Positions 17,169-27,002 of a stretch of DNA of 64,000 bases are shown here, piece by piece. Under the pieces are notes generated by a model. The model was given only the letters and a program-made list of their open reading frames with translations, ran no database searches and was not told the DNA's origin. Within the stretch, counting starts at the first letter, position 1, and every line of letters begins with the position of its first letter. Source of the stretch: an uncultured Clostridia bacterium (lineage in GTDB: Bacteria; Bacillota; Clostridia; Peptostreptococcales; Anaerovoracaceae); NCBI GenBank assembly GCA_945830395.1, contig CALZYE010000008.1, forward strand, positions 1-64,000, written 5' to 3'. The position numbers and the translations under genes were made by a program.

Positions 17169-17858
17169 TTAAAACTTATTAATTTTGATTTTATTTTTTT
17201 CAATCAATTCCATAGCAACATCTGTCACTATGCTTTTTTCTGATATGCTCATCTCCCTGCATCCTAAATTCCATAAAGAGCTTATATCTTTTGAAGTTAT
17301 AACTCTCTTATCCAAAGTATTTGCTGCATTACCGTAATTCTTCCCTATTTTTGCATATTGTTTTCGCAATTCACCTATCAGCTCGGCCTCCGGCTTAACA
17401 ATAATCTTCCAGCGTTTAAGCTCATTTAATTTACCGTTAAAATTCTGCATAAAAGCTACGGGAGCCGTTTTCTCATATTTTAGAAATTCAATACCTTCTT
17501 GAGGAAGAAAAACTTTTTTTCCAAGCATAATCGCTTTATTGATAAGTCTCAAATACGGTGTTTCAAAAATGCCGCCTGAAAGTTTAGCAAGATAATCATT
17601 GTCCAAATTTTTTATAACAATAAATTCGTAATCTGTTAAATCACAGTTATTATTAAGGTCTGAAGAATTGATAAATGTGCATACTTGACTAAGTTCTGCT
17701 TCTATATTTGATGTTGCTTCAGACTCGGCTTTGGATCTTGTCATCATCAAGGCTTTGGGAAAAGAGCTGTCAGAAGCTGTTTCCAACATGATTTTCACCT
17801 GGTTATATACCTGATCAACAATTTGTTCTATTGTCATATTCACTCCTTCCCCTTTCAC
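17169..17858 (-). CDS. eut-operon-associated protein of unknown function with N-terminal encapsulation-like helix
   Basis: 229 aa; MTIEQIVDQVYNQVKIMLET; located between eutT and eutN. Confidence 0.6.
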   Translation of the reverse strand: MKGEGVNMTIEQIVDQVYNQVKIMLETASDSSFPKALMMTRSKAESEATSNIEAELSQVCTFINSSDLNNNCDLTDYEFIVIKNLDNDYLAKLSGGIFETPYLRLINKAIMLGKKVFLPQEGIEFLKYEKTAPVAFMQNFNGKLNELKRWKIIVKPEAELIGELRKQYAKIGKNYGNAANTLDKRVITSKDISSLWNLGCREMSISEKSIVTDVAMELIEKNKIKINKF

Positions 17859-18649
17859 TTTTTCTCATATTCACCTGCCAAGTACTTGCACATCATTATG
17901 TGTAAAGCGCTGGATAGCCTGTTTAATTCTTCGATTATATCTGTCCTTGCAAGTTTTCTGTTTTCTTTGAATGCATCTACTGCCAAAACTTCAGTTTCTC
18001 TGATAGAGGTTCTTATGATATTCAGCTGAGAATGTGCGATTCCCATGGTGTAATCAGGCAAAAGCATCTGCTTTATCTTGTAATATTTCATTGGATTGTG
18101 AGAGTGTTCCCTAAGTTCTGTATGATTGAGTCCGATAATATATTCATTGGTAAATGCCTCATCCATAACCTCACACCTCATCATTTCCCTTAAAATATCC
18201 AGTATATTGCCCAAATCCTTTATGAGAAGTTCATTGCTTTCCGCCATACCTATAACACACTGTGCATTTACCACTTCCGCCTGGAGCCTGTCCAATTTTC
18301 CTCTGTACTTTATCCTTGGATGGTTCTTGTCAACGAGGAAATTTCCATACAGCTGTGTCATATGCTCAGGTTTTTTCATGTACGCCGCACCCGTTTCATA
18401 GTCGATATACTTCGCATCGGAAACACTGTGAACCTGCTCTTTTTTTACAGTATTCTCTGTCTCTGAAAGTTTTTTCTGTTTCTTCGCTTCATTCGCCCTA
18501 CGATTTTTCTCAAAGTCTATTTCAACCTGCATTCCCTGAAGGTATTCTCTGGCAGCGGGAGATAATATTTTGCCTTCCTGTATGTAATATACTTCCGGCT
18601 TTGTAGCTTTAAGTTCCGCTCTAATCAAAGCTTCTGTAACAACCTTCAA
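17855..18649 (-). CDS. eutT: EutT ethanolamine-type cobalamin adenosyltransferase
   Basis: MKVVTEALIRAELKATKPEVYYIQEGKILSPAAREYLQ; HPRIKYRGKLDRLQAEVV. Confidence 0.92.
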   Translation of the reverse strand: MKVVTEALIRAELKATKPEVYYIQEGKILSPAAREYLQGMQVEIDFEKNRRANEAKKQKKLSETENTVKKEQVHSVSDAKYIDYETGAAYMKKPEHMTQLYGNFLVDKNHPRIKYRGKLDRLQAEVVNAQCVIGMAESNELLIKDLGNILDILREMMRCEVMDEAFTNEYIIGLNHTELREHSHNPMKYYKIKQMLLPDYTMGIAHSQLNIIRTSIRETEVLAVDAFKENRKLARTDIIEELNRLSSALHIMMCKYLAGEYEKK

Positions 18650-18679
18650 CTACAACACCTCCTTTAAGTAATTTACATG

Positions 18680-18961
18680 TCAGCCAATTGTTGGCAGAAT
18701 CATTTCCACATCGCCATGTGGTCTTGGAATTACATGGATTGAAATAAGTTCTCCAACTCTTTCCGCCGCAGCTGCTCCGGCATCCACCGCCGCTTTTACC
18801 GCACCTACATCTCCTCTTACCATTACGGTTACAAGACCTCCGCCTACATGTACCTTTCCGATCAAACTGACATTCGCCGCCTTTACCATGGCGTCTGCCG
18901 CCTCTATTGAACCTACCAATCCTTTAGTTTCAATCATTCCCAATGCCTGCATATTTGTCAT
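18680..18961 (-). CDS. eutM: BMC hexameric shell protein, EutM/PduA type (copy 2)
   Basis: 93 aa BMC domain; nucleotide-identical to 19639-19921 over 283 bp. Confidence 0.95.
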   Translation of the reverse strand: MTNMQALGMIETKGLVGSIEAADAMVKAANVSLIGKVHVGGGLVTVMVRGDVGAVKAAVDAGAAAAERVGELISIHVIPRPHGDVEMILPTIG

Positions 18962-18975
18962 TTTATTTTCCTCCT
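18693..18975 (+). repeat. 283-bp perfect direct repeat, copy 1 (eutM + RBS)
   Basis: Base-for-base identical by eye to 19639-19921. Confidence 0.95.
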
Positions 18976-18987
18976 GTATAAGTTGTT

Positions 18988-19575
18988 CTATTTCTTCAAC
19001 TCCCTAATTAAATCAACCTTTTTAGCAAATTTAATTTCCTGTTTTGTCATAGGAAATCCTTCTGTATGTCTTGCCAAAGTTCTGAGCCTGCTAACGGTCA
19101 TAGATTCCAAATTCTCCCAAACATCTTGAGTTTTTTCGGCATTTTCTGCAGTTTCTTTTGAAATCTCCCCATTAACAGCTTCATCCTTATTTGCAGATTC
19201 TAAAATTTCCCTTTCATTTTCTTTTTTCGTATCATTATTTTCTTGAAGCGATACGGAAAGTTTTGTTTCTTTTTCCAAAGCTATTTTTAATAATTTCGCT
19301 TCAGCAGTTTCCATATTCAACATATCCCTAACTGCTTTATCCGGTCTTGGAATAACATGTTGAGAACAAAGTTTTCCGACTTTCGATGCAGACGCAGCCG
19401 CTGCATCAACAGCCGCCTTTACTGCACCCACATCTCCTTCAATGAATACGGAGGTAAGTCCGCCTCCAACTCTCACCATGTTTACCAGAGAAACATTTGC
19501 AGCTTTTAAGGCTCCGTCAAGACCCTCAACAGCTCCGATTCTTCCATAGACTTCAATCATTCCTAAAGCCAACAT
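18988..19575 (-). CDS. eutK: BMC shell protein with C-terminal SAP/Rho-N-like extension (EutK-like)
   Basis: N-terminal BMC domain then a charged linker and [39 protein letters not shown]. Confidence 0.8.
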   Translation of the reverse strand: MLALGMIEVYGRIGAVEGLDGALKAANVSLVNMVRVGGGLTSVFIEGDVGAVKAAVDAAAASASKVGKLCSQHVIPRPDKAVRDMLNMETAEAKLLKIALEKETKLSVSLQENNDTKKENEREILESANKDEAVNGEISKETAENAEKTQDVWENLESMTVSRLRTLARHTEGFPMTKQEIKFAKKVDLIRELKK

Positions 19576-19622
19576 TTAAGTTTCTCCTTACTTTTCAACC
19601 CTTTAACAGATGGCCGGTGCTG

Positions 19623-19907
19623 CTAACCCTCAAGAGTCGGCAGAATCATTTCCACATCGCCATGTGGTCTTGGAATTACATGGATTGAAATAAGTTCTCC
19701 AACTCTTTCCGCCGCAGCTGCTCCGGCATCCACCGCCGCTTTTACCGCACCTACATCTCCTCTTACCATTACGGTTACAAGACCTCCGCCTACATGTACC
19801 TTTCCGATCAAACTGACATTCGCCGCCTTTACCATGGCGTCTGCCGCCTCTATTGAACCTACCAATCCTTTAGTTTCAATCATTCCCAATGCCTGCATAT
19901 TTGTCAT
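19623..19907 (-). CDS. eutM: BMC hexameric shell protein, EutM/PduA type (copy 1)
   Basis: 94 aa; [28 protein letters not shown]. Confidence 0.95.
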   Translation of the reverse strand: MTNMQALGMIETKGLVGSIEAADAMVKAANVSLIGKVHVGGGLVTVMVRGDVGAVKAAVDAGAAAAERVGELISIHVIPRPHGDVEMILPTLEG

Positions 19908-19921
19908 TTTATTTTCCTCCT
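19639..19921 (+). repeat. 283-bp perfect direct repeat, copy 2 (eutM + RBS)
   Basis: Base-for-base identical by eye to 18693-18975. Confidence 0.95.
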
Positions 19922-19923
19922 AA

Positions 19924-20580
19924 TTAAAATACTGTTGGGTTTTCCGCTACGAATTCTACGGCTGCTGCAAAAGCATCGCAAGCCGATTTACAAGCTGACT
20001 GACTTCCTGTCAGAAGTGCCCCTCCGAAGTTTGTTTCCGATGGAGGTGCGTAAAGCACACAGAGTTCTACATCTGCCGCCTTAATGGCTGCATCAACTGC
20101 ATACATCGCTTCAAGCGGTGGTGCAATAAGGTACGCAAGAGCCTCTCCTTCCGGAATTCCTGCACCTTCAGAAAGGTATGAACCTGTTCTTGAAATACAA
20201 TGTGCATAGTATGCAATTGAATCGTCCTCGTTGGCCGAAATAAAGTAAGCCTCATTTTCTATCACATCTATTGCCGCCTCAAGACCGCTTTTCACCTCCG
20301 CAGGATTTGGTCCTGCCAAAATTCCGATGATTTCACCGGCGAGCTTTGTGTTGGCATTGGCTGCTCCTCCATAAAAACTCTTTGCATAAGCTACTACAAC
20401 ATCAGCTTTCTTTGTTGCTTCATCAAGTGCTGTGTAAGTCACATCATCGCAGTCTGCTGTAATAAGTGCAAGAGATTTGTAGTTTTCAGGAACATTGTCC
20501 AAATCTTTCAACATCTCCGGACTTGCATTCGGAATGATCTTTGCAGCAAGAACACTTGATTTTAATGGATCTCTTTTCAT
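19924..20580 (-). CDS. eutL: EutL tandem-BMC trimeric shell protein
   Basis: 218 aa; KSLALITADCDDVTYTALDEATKKADVVVAYAKSFYGGAANANTKLAGE. Confidence 0.95.
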   Translation of the reverse strand: MKRDPLKSSVLAAKIIPNASPEMLKDLDNVPENYKSLALITADCDDVTYTALDEATKKADVVVAYAKSFYGGAANANTKLAGEIIGILAGPNPAEVKSGLEAAIDVIENEAYFISANEDDSIAYYAHCISRTGSYLSEGAGIPEGEALAYLIAPPLEAMYAVDAAIKAADVELCVLYAPPSETNFGGALLTGSQSACKSACDAFAAAVEFVAENPTVF

Positions 20581-20591
20581 TTCTTCTCTCC

Positions 20592-21500
20592 TTATAATTT
20601 TAATTCAGTTCCGCTTATCTTTTTATCTAACATGATTTTAATTACTTCTGCTAAATGAGCACCTGCTTCGGCAGGAATAGTTCCTGCTGAATGAATATTG
20701 GAAACTACGGTTCTGTTTGATTCCGGCATTCCTATCGTCCCTTTGTATGCCATATATGCAGACATGGAGGTTGCAGTAATCAGACCGGGTCTTTCGCCTA
20801 TCAGAACGCAGGTTACATCTGCATTAAGAAGTTCGGAAACTTCATCCATTGCGCCCACTCTTCCGTATTTTACAAAGAAAGGAGTTCCTACTCTAACACC
20901 TTGTGCCTTAAGCCCCTGCATCAAACCTGAAAGAACATCCTCGGTGTTTGCCGCCACAGCCGCAGAACTTAAACCGTCGGAAACGAATATTTGAACCTGC
21001 GGATTCATTTCACATTTTTCCTTTATTGTTTTAACTGCTTCTTCTGAAAGTCTTCTTCCAAGGTCAGGTCTTGTCAGATATTCATCTTTGCTGCGGCATC
21101 TGGTTTGAACTGTGAAAAGTCCGAGACTATCTACGAAGTCCTGATCCACATCTGAGAATACGGCATCTTGAGCTGCTGAATGAGCCGCTCTGAACATAAG
21201 CTGAGGAAGAGTCTTATAACGGGCTCCCGCTTTACCTATTCCTATTCTGCACGGTGCAAACTGTTTTAGTTCCATAAAGCCCTCAGCATCCACGGGGTTT
21301 TCGACAAGATATTGCTTCTTAACATCAATCTTTGTTATATCTTCCAGACATTCATCTGAAATTGCAGCTTCATCATCTGCCGTATTTGCAGATGTCTTTT
21401 CCGCTTCTGCGGCTTTCGTATCTTCTGAAGCTGCATCTTCACCTATGTTCATTTCAGAAAGAACATCTTCAATAAGTGCTTTTAATTCTTTTGTATCCAC
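20592..21500 (-). CDS. eutC: ethanolamine ammonia-lyase small subunit
   Basis: PCRIGIGKAGARYKTLPQLMFRAAHSAAQDAVFSDV; N-terminal targeting-type helix MDTKELKALIEDVLSEM. Confidence 0.97.
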   Translation of the reverse strand: MDTKELKALIEDVLSEMNIGEDAASEDTKAAEAEKTSANTADDEAAISDECLEDITKIDVKKQYLVENPVDAEGFMELKQFAPCRIGIGKAGARYKTLPQLMFRAAHSAAQDAVFSDVDQDFVDSLGLFTVQTRCRSKDEYLTRPDLGRRLSEEAVKTIKEKCEMNPQVQIFVSDGLSSAAVAANTEDVLSGLMQGLKAQGVRVGTPFFVKYGRVGAMDEVSELLNADVTCVLIGERPGLITATSMSAYMAYKGTIGMPESNRTVVSNIHSAGTIPAEAGAHLAEVIKIMLDKKISGTELKL

Positions 21501-21514
21501 TTGTATTCTCCTCT

Positions 21515-22885
21515 CTATTTCCTAAGAAATACTGAACCGTCACCTGCAAGTGGTGTTAGCTTTCCGTTTTCGGAAAAACCCATTTTCTCCAACCACCGAT
21601 CAAATTCTGCAATAGGTCTTAATCCAAACACTTCCCTCAGTGCTGCCGCTTCATGATAGCCCGTACATTGATACATCAGCATGCAATCGTCCCCTTCGGG
21701 AACTCCCATAATATAGTTGCATCCTGCCGCAACCAACAATGTTGCAAGGTTTTCTATATCATTTTGGTCTGTTTTCATGTGGTTTGTGTAGCAAGCATCA
21801 CATCCCATTGAAATTCCTGTCAACTTACCCATGAAGTGATCTTCCAATCCTGCACGGGTCACCTGCTTGGAGTCGTACAGATATTCAGGTCCAATAAATC
21901 CAACTACTGTATTTACCAAGAAAGGACTATATCTTTTGGCAAAACCGTAACATCTGGCTTCCATAGTGAGCTGATCCCATCCGTTATGTGCTTCTGAGGA
22001 AAGTTCCGAACCTTGTCCCGTTTCAAAGTACATTACATTGGGTCCTCTTGCCTTTCCTTCGCGAAGAGCGTATTCCCGGGCTTCTTCAATCATTTCCGGA
22101 GTAATGCCGAAACCTTCGTTTCCCTTCTGCGATCCTGCTATTGATTGGAATACAAGGTCTATAGGTGCATTCATCTTCTTCGCAGCTTCAATCTGTGTGG
22201 AAACATGGGCAAGTACGCATGTCTGCGTAGGAATTTCCCATTTGTCTCTGAACTCGTCGAATTGTTTCAGGATAGTTGCAACGCTTTCCACAGTATCATC
22301 AACAGGGTTAAGTCCCAAAACCGCATCACCGCATCCAAGGCTGAAGCCTTCCATTGTCGATGCGAGGATACCTTTCGGATCGTCAACTGTGTTGTTTGGC
22401 TGAAGCCTTGAAGAGAATGTACCGCGTTTGCCGATAGTCGTATTACAGTGTGCCGTAATTTCTATTTTCTTTGCGCCGTATACAAGGTCAAGGTTACTCA
22501 TCAACTTCGCGACGGCTGAAACAATTTCACTGGTAATTCCCCTTGATGCACGCTTAATCATTTCTCCGTCGGTCTGCGTGTCAAGCAGCCATTCTCTAAA
22601 CTCCGCTACAGTTTTATTCTTGTGTTCTCTGAAGATAGTTTCGTTCACATCATCTTGAATGATTCTTGTAACATTATCTTCTTCGTAAGGAACTGCAGGG
22701 CTGTTTCTCAAATCGTTCAGAGTCAGATTTGAAAGCACATGCTTTGCCGCAATTCTTTCCTCGGCAGATTCAGCGCCGATACCGGCTAAAGTGTCACCTG
22801 ATTTTTGTTCATTTGCCTTAGCCATCACCTCACGAATCGATTTAAATTCGTAATTATGACCGAATAGCTGTGTTTTTAAAATCAC
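21515..22885 (-). CDS. eutB: ethanolamine ammonia-lyase large subunit
   Basis: 456 aa; MYFETGQGSELSSEAHNGWDQLTMEARCYGFA, GISMGCDACYTNHMKTDQND. Confidence 0.98.
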   Translation of the reverse strand: MILKTQLFGHNYEFKSIREVMAKANEQKSGDTLAGIGAESAEERIAAKHVLSNLTLNDLRNSPAVPYEEDNVTRIIQDDVNETIFREHKNKTVAEFREWLLDTQTDGEMIKRASRGITSEIVSAVAKLMSNLDLVYGAKKIEITAHCNTTIGKRGTFSSRLQPNNTVDDPKGILASTMEGFSLGCGDAVLGLNPVDDTVESVATILKQFDEFRDKWEIPTQTCVLAHVSTQIEAAKKMNAPIDLVFQSIAGSQKGNEGFGITPEMIEEAREYALREGKARGPNVMYFETGQGSELSSEAHNGWDQLTMEARCYGFAKRYSPFLVNTVVGFIGPEYLYDSKQVTRAGLEDHFMGKLTGISMGCDACYTNHMKTDQNDIENLATLLVAAGCNYIMGVPEGDDCMLMYQCTGYHEAAALREVFGLRPIAEFDRWLEKMGFSENGKLTPLAGDGSVFLRK

Positions 22886-22915
22886 TTTTCTTCACCTCTT
22901 AATTTTTTCATTCTT

Positions 22916-24346
22916 TTAGCGATTGAATATTAATGTCTTTGTAACGACAGGTACGACGCGTCCATTGGCTACAGGCTCTCCAATGTCAACAAAGTCACCA
23001 TCCTTAACAAAGATATTATCGATACATATAATTTTTTTGTCCAAGCCTGCCATAACCTTCAGGGTATTGCCAAGAACTTTTCCGATGTCATTTTCACATA
23101 TAACCACAATAGGAAACCCTAACTTGTTATATCCCTCAAGTCCGTCTACGATGGCCTTTCCCATTTCCTGAACCGCTCTGAAAGTAGTATGGAAATTTCC
23201 GCTTATAGCAACTGCAACACAGTCATAGGCATCCGTATTTGTAAATATTTCCATTTTGTCGGACATTTTCTTTGAAAAACTCTTTAAGTCTTGCTCATCC
23301 TCTTCGCTCATCTTCACCACCGGTATGTTCTTGATAGGCAGACAGTTCTCCTCGTACTTAATCGTACTTCCGCTAACCTCTGTTGTGTGTGTCCCCGCAC
23401 CTACCACCGTAGCTCTTATGGTTTCAGCTGCGTCATATCTTTTCACGCCTGAGAAGTAACTGCAGTCATTAATTGCTTCTCCCAATATGGGGCCTATATC
23501 TTCATAACGGAAAACATTTTCCCCGGAAGGATTATATATCATATCTGCAACTCCCCCTGAAAAAGTAATTCCGTCAATCTTTATATCCTCTGAAATAGGA
23601 CTTCCGTCATTTGTATAAAGTCCTTTGTGATATTGGTCTTTAGGCAAAAGTCCCAAAGCCATAGCCAGCTGTTTTGCAAATATATCTGCAAGCTTTCTCA
23701 GAACACTCTCGTCAGCCCTGTCTCCAATCTTCAAATTGATTCCGTGTGCAGCCGCAAGCTCTGATGTCTTTTTATAGATATATGTGATTTTCCCACCTTT
23801 GACTTTGATCAGCCTTCCTCCTATATCAAGACATGATGTTCCCACAGCAGTCCCTTTGCTGAAAACCGCAATATTACTTGTGCCGCCGCCGATGTCAATG
23901 TTTGCAACGGTACATCTGTCCTCATCAGAAATGAAATCTGTTCCTGCACCTCTGGCTGACAGCAGCGACTCAAGATCCGGTCCTGCGGTTGCAACTACAA
24001 AATCACCTGCCATATCGCTTAACGATGACAAAACCTCGTCTGCATTATCTTTTCTCGCCGTCTCTCCGGTTATAATCACTGCACCGGTTTGAAGGTCCTC
24101 AGGCCTCATATTGGCAAGCTTATATTCCTTATTGACGATAGCCTTAACATTTTCGGAATCAATATTTGAGGAAGAATCAAGAGGAGTAAAATATATATTG
24201 CTCCTATACACCACCTCTGTATTTACGATGCTTATTCTTGGAACAGTATAGCTTGTGGCCATATTTTCAATAGTTAATTTACTGAAAATAAGTTGTGTAG
24301 TGGAGGTTCCTATGTCGATACCTACACTGTTAATGATTTCTTTCAT
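22916..24346 (-). CDS. eutA: ethanolamine ammonia-lyase reactivating factor
   Basis: SVGIDIGTSTTQLIFSKLTIENMA, VANIDIGGGTSNIAVF. Confidence 0.96.
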   Translation of the reverse strand: MKEIINSVGIDIGTSTTQLIFSKLTIENMATSYTVPRISIVNTEVVYRSNIYFTPLDSSSNIDSENVKAIVNKEYKLANMRPEDLQTGAVIITGETARKDNADEVLSSLSDMAGDFVVATAGPDLESLLSARGAGTDFISDEDRCTVANIDIGGGTSNIAVFSKGTAVGTSCLDIGGRLIKVKGGKITYIYKKTSELAAAHGINLKIGDRADESVLRKLADIFAKQLAMALGLLPKDQYHKGLYTNDGSPISEDIKIDGITFSGGVADMIYNPSGENVFRYEDIGPILGEAINDCSYFSGVKRYDAAETIRATVVGAGTHTTEVSGSTIKYEENCLPIKNIPVVKMSEEDEQDLKSFSKKMSDKMEIFTNTDAYDCVAVAISGNFHTTFRAVQEMGKAIVDGLEGYNKLGFPIVVICENDIGKVLGNTLKVMAGLDKKIICIDNIFVKDGDFVDIGEPVANGRVVPVVTKTLIFNR

Positions 24347-24404
24347 ACCTTTTCCTCACTTATTTCACTAAATCTCATTTAGGCAAAGTCATTTTTTTGT
24401 AAAC

Positions 24405-24493
24405 AAAAAATGCAACCCAAACCAACCCTCTAAAAATTAGAGAACCATTCGAGCTGCATCGCTTGAATTTGGCTTAACTACATCGCTACGCCA
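24405..24493 (-). promoter_or_regulatory. EutV-type ANTAR dual-hairpin antitermination leader upstream of eutA
   Basis: P1 TGGCGTAGC-GATGTA-GTTAAGCCA (24470-24493), P2 TTCAAGC-GATGCA-GCTCGAA (24448-24467), competing terminator TGCAGCTCGAATGGTTCTCTAA/TTAGAGGGTTGGTTTGGGTTGCA + TTTTTT (24405-24458). Confidence 0.88.
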
Positions 24494-24538
24494 TTCATAT
24501 TCTTAAATTTTCGTCAAGAGCATACCGTGCTCACAGTT

Positions 24539-24544
24539 ATTATA
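24539..24544 (-). promoter_or_regulatory. extended -10 promoter element of the eutA leader
   Basis: Minus TGTTATAAT between the eutW stop and P1; -35 weak. Confidence 0.5.
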
Positions 24545-24560
24545 ACACATTTTTTCTAAA

Positions 24561-25952
24561 TTAAAAGACAATTTTTACTCTTGTTCCCGAATTATTCGAT
24601 CTCACCGTCAAATGTCCATTAAGTTTTTCTTTTACAAGAGATCTTATGATGGTCCATCCCATGCTTCCGGAAGTAGTCTTTTTAATATTGAATCCGCATC
24701 CGTCGTCCAAAAAAACAAGTTCTATATCGTCTGCTCTTCTCTGCATGGTCATCAGGCTTATTTTACCCTTATTTCTGCCTTTGAATGCGTATTTCAATGA
24801 GTTTTGCATAAGTTCATTCAGTATCAGCGCAAGAGCCGTAGCTTTCTCAAACTTGATTTTAAAATCCCCTCCGTAACATTCCACTTTCAAATCTATATTG
24901 TCGTTGTTGAAATATACCAAAGTGTTTTCTTTTACACTGGCGATTATGTCGTTCAACATAACTTCTTCGACATCGTTTTCTATGAGAATCTCATGGGTGG
25001 ATGAAATTGCAAGTATTCTCGTAATCGTTTCATTCAGAGCTTGTTTTCCCTCTTCCGAAGATATTGTATTTCTTTGTAATCGCAACAGAGCCGCCACGGT
25101 CTGCAGATTATTCTTTACTCTGTGATGCATTTCCTTAAATGCAACTGATTTAAGCACAAGTTCTTTTTCCTGCATTTTACGGGTTGTAATATCACTTATG
25201 GTCACCGCATAGTCTATATCCTCCCTGTCAACATCAACGGTCTTTACTATAAAATGAAAGTTCCCCAAGACAACCTCATTTATTCCGAATTTGCAGCCTC
25301 CTTCACATGGCATCGGCACCAAAGAGATATCCTTATAGTCCTCTCCCAGTATATCGTTTATGAAGCCCAAGCGTCTGAAAATCATGGAAGCTGACTTGTT
25401 TCTGAAAATTATTTTATTGTTATATCCCACAAACAGCAATCCCTCTTCAATGTTGTCTGTGATATTTTTGTTATCATTCAATAAGGTTACATCATCAACA
25501 TTGTCTTCGACTGCCTGTTCTTCCTTCTCAAGGGGTTTGTAGGAATGAACATTCTGCTCCATCTTCTGCTCTATGATGAAAACTCCTATAATTCTATCCT
25601 TATGATATATAGGCTCTACAGTCTGTATTACATGCACATTCTCCTGTGTCATCGCTTTCATGTGCTTTGTTCCCACACCTAATTGAAGGCTTCTGTACAC
25701 CGCAGGCTCCTTCTCTTTGGTGGCAATTAAGCCTACAACCGTTCTCGTATACGAAGAATCGCAATCTATCGGTTTAGCTTCAGCCACAACTATAGCATCT
25801 CCGCTTCCGTCAGAAAGCCGGCAGTCTATAAAAGCATCTGCATTAAATAAATTAGCCATGGCGGAAAGGGTCCTGGAGGCTTCCTTAATCTCCTTAATTT
25901 CTTCTTGATTGAGATTCGTATATTCGCTGCATAACTTTTGTATTACATCCAT
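24561..25952 (-). CDS. eutW: EutW sensor histidine kinase
   Basis: KEMHHRVKNNLQTVAALLRLQ (HisKA_2), HATPase NELMQNSLKYAF; partner of ANTAR regulator. Confidence 0.93.
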   Translation of the reverse strand: MDVIQKLCSEYTNLNQEEIKEIKEASRTLSAMANLFNADAFIDCRLSDGSGDAIVVAEAKPIDCDSSYTRTVVGLIATKEKEPAVYRSLQLGVGTKHMKAMTQENVHVIQTVEPIYHKDRIIGVFIIEQKMEQNVHSYKPLEKEEQAVEDNVDDVTLLNDNKNITDNIEEGLLFVGYNNKIIFRNKSASMIFRRLGFINDILGEDYKDISLVPMPCEGGCKFGINEVVLGNFHFIVKTVDVDREDIDYAVTISDITTRKMQEKELVLKSVAFKEMHHRVKNNLQTVAALLRLQRNTISSEEGKQALNETITRILAISSTHEILIENDVEEVMLNDIIASVKENTLVYFNNDNIDLKVECYGGDFKIKFEKATALALILNELMQNSLKYAFKGRNKGKISLMTMQRRADDIELVFLDDGCGFNIKKTTSGSMGWTIIRSLVKEKLNGHLTVRSNNSGTRVKIVF

Positions 25953-25957
25953 TACCG

Positions 25958-26536
25958 CTACACCTCATATTGCTTTATAAGCATTGCTGCAACCTTGTAC
26001 ATCGCAATGTTTCTCTTCTTGCTGATTTCTCTTATATACTCATAAGCTTGTTTTTCGGTCATATTACGATGCTCCATTAAGAGGCCTTTACACTTTTCTA
26101 TTATTTTTCGGCTTTCCAGCTGTTCATTCGCCTTAACATAATGCTTTCTGTATTCCAAAAGTTCTTTATTTCTGGCAACGGCAAGTTCTATGTTAAATAC
26201 AATCATCTTCTCATTTATAGGCTTTACCAGGTATGTACTGATTCCGTTTTCTCTGGCTCTGTCTATGTACTCTCCCTTGCTGTATGCCGTAAGCATTATG
26301 ATGGCAGTTGTCGGCAAGTCCTCATTTATATATTTTGCAGCTGAAAGGCCGTCTAAATCTCCCATCCTTATGTCCAGTATCGCCACATCCGGTTTGTATT
26401 TTTTGCACAGTTCTACAGCCTCAAAACCGTCTGAGGCTTCTCCAACCACATTGTACCCTGCATTTGCGAGCATAGTCCTAAGGTCCATTCTTATAATCGG
26501 TTCATCATCTGCAATTACAACAGTCAATCTGCACAT
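25958..26536 (-). CDS. eutV: EutV ANTAR-domain response regulator
   Basis: Receiver VIADDEPIIRMDLRTMLANAGY; ANTAR IIEKCKGLLMEHRNMTEKQAYEYIREIS. Confidence 0.95.
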   Translation of the reverse strand: MCRLTVVIADDEPIIRMDLRTMLANAGYNVVGEASDGFEAVELCKKYKPDVAILDIRMGDLDGLSAAKYINEDLPTTAIIMLTAYSKGEYIDRARENGISTYLVKPINEKMIVFNIELAVARNKELLEYRKHYVKANEQLESRKIIEKCKGLLMEHRNMTEKQAYEYIREISKKRNIAMYKVAAMLIKQYEV

Positions 26537-26552
26537 ATAGGTTTTCCTTTCA

Positions 26553-26984
26553 TCATTCCTTCAAATAATCCTTAATTTCGTCTATACCCAAATTCTGGTA
26601 ACTACTAACCTTGAAAATGCGATTTACTCCTGCCGTTTTTAAAAATTTTTCCGCTTCGCAAATTTCTTCTTCCGTTGCAAGATCTATTTTAGTCACTATG
26701 CCTATAACATCCTTGGCGTATGAGCCACCGTATCCCGGAGGAAACATCCTCTGACTGTCAACCGCAGACTGAACAAAGGCTATTACCTCCGCATCTGCGG
26801 AAGTAATCATCAAGGCTCCCCTGTAATGATTAAGTTCAAGATATTCTCCCGGAGTATCTAAAATATTTGAACCTCTGACCTCTACAGCCTGCGTCTTCTG
26901 ATATTCCAGTTTCTCTCCTAATATTGCCTGACTTAGTGTGGTTTTTCCGCAGCCGATATTTCCAATAAAAATTATTTTTTTCAT
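26553..26984 (-). CDS. eutP: EutP/PduV-family GTPase
   Basis: MKKIIFIGNIGCGKTTLSQAI, NILDTPGEYLELNHYRGALMITSADA, TKID. Confidence 0.95.
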   Translation of the reverse strand: MKKIIFIGNIGCGKTTLSQAILGEKLEYQKTQAVEVRGSNILDTPGEYLELNHYRGALMITSADAEVIAFVQSAVDSQRMFPPGYGGSYAKDVIGIVTKIDLATEEEICEAEKFLKTAGVNRIFKVSSYQNLGIDEIKDYLKE

Positions 26985-27002
26985 TTCAAATCCTGTAAAA
27001 TT

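Noticed and set aside
18693-19921. Mobile element or CRISPR-like repeat
   Set aside because: The repeated unit is a gene (eutM) with its RBS; no transposase, no terminal inverted repeats, only two copies
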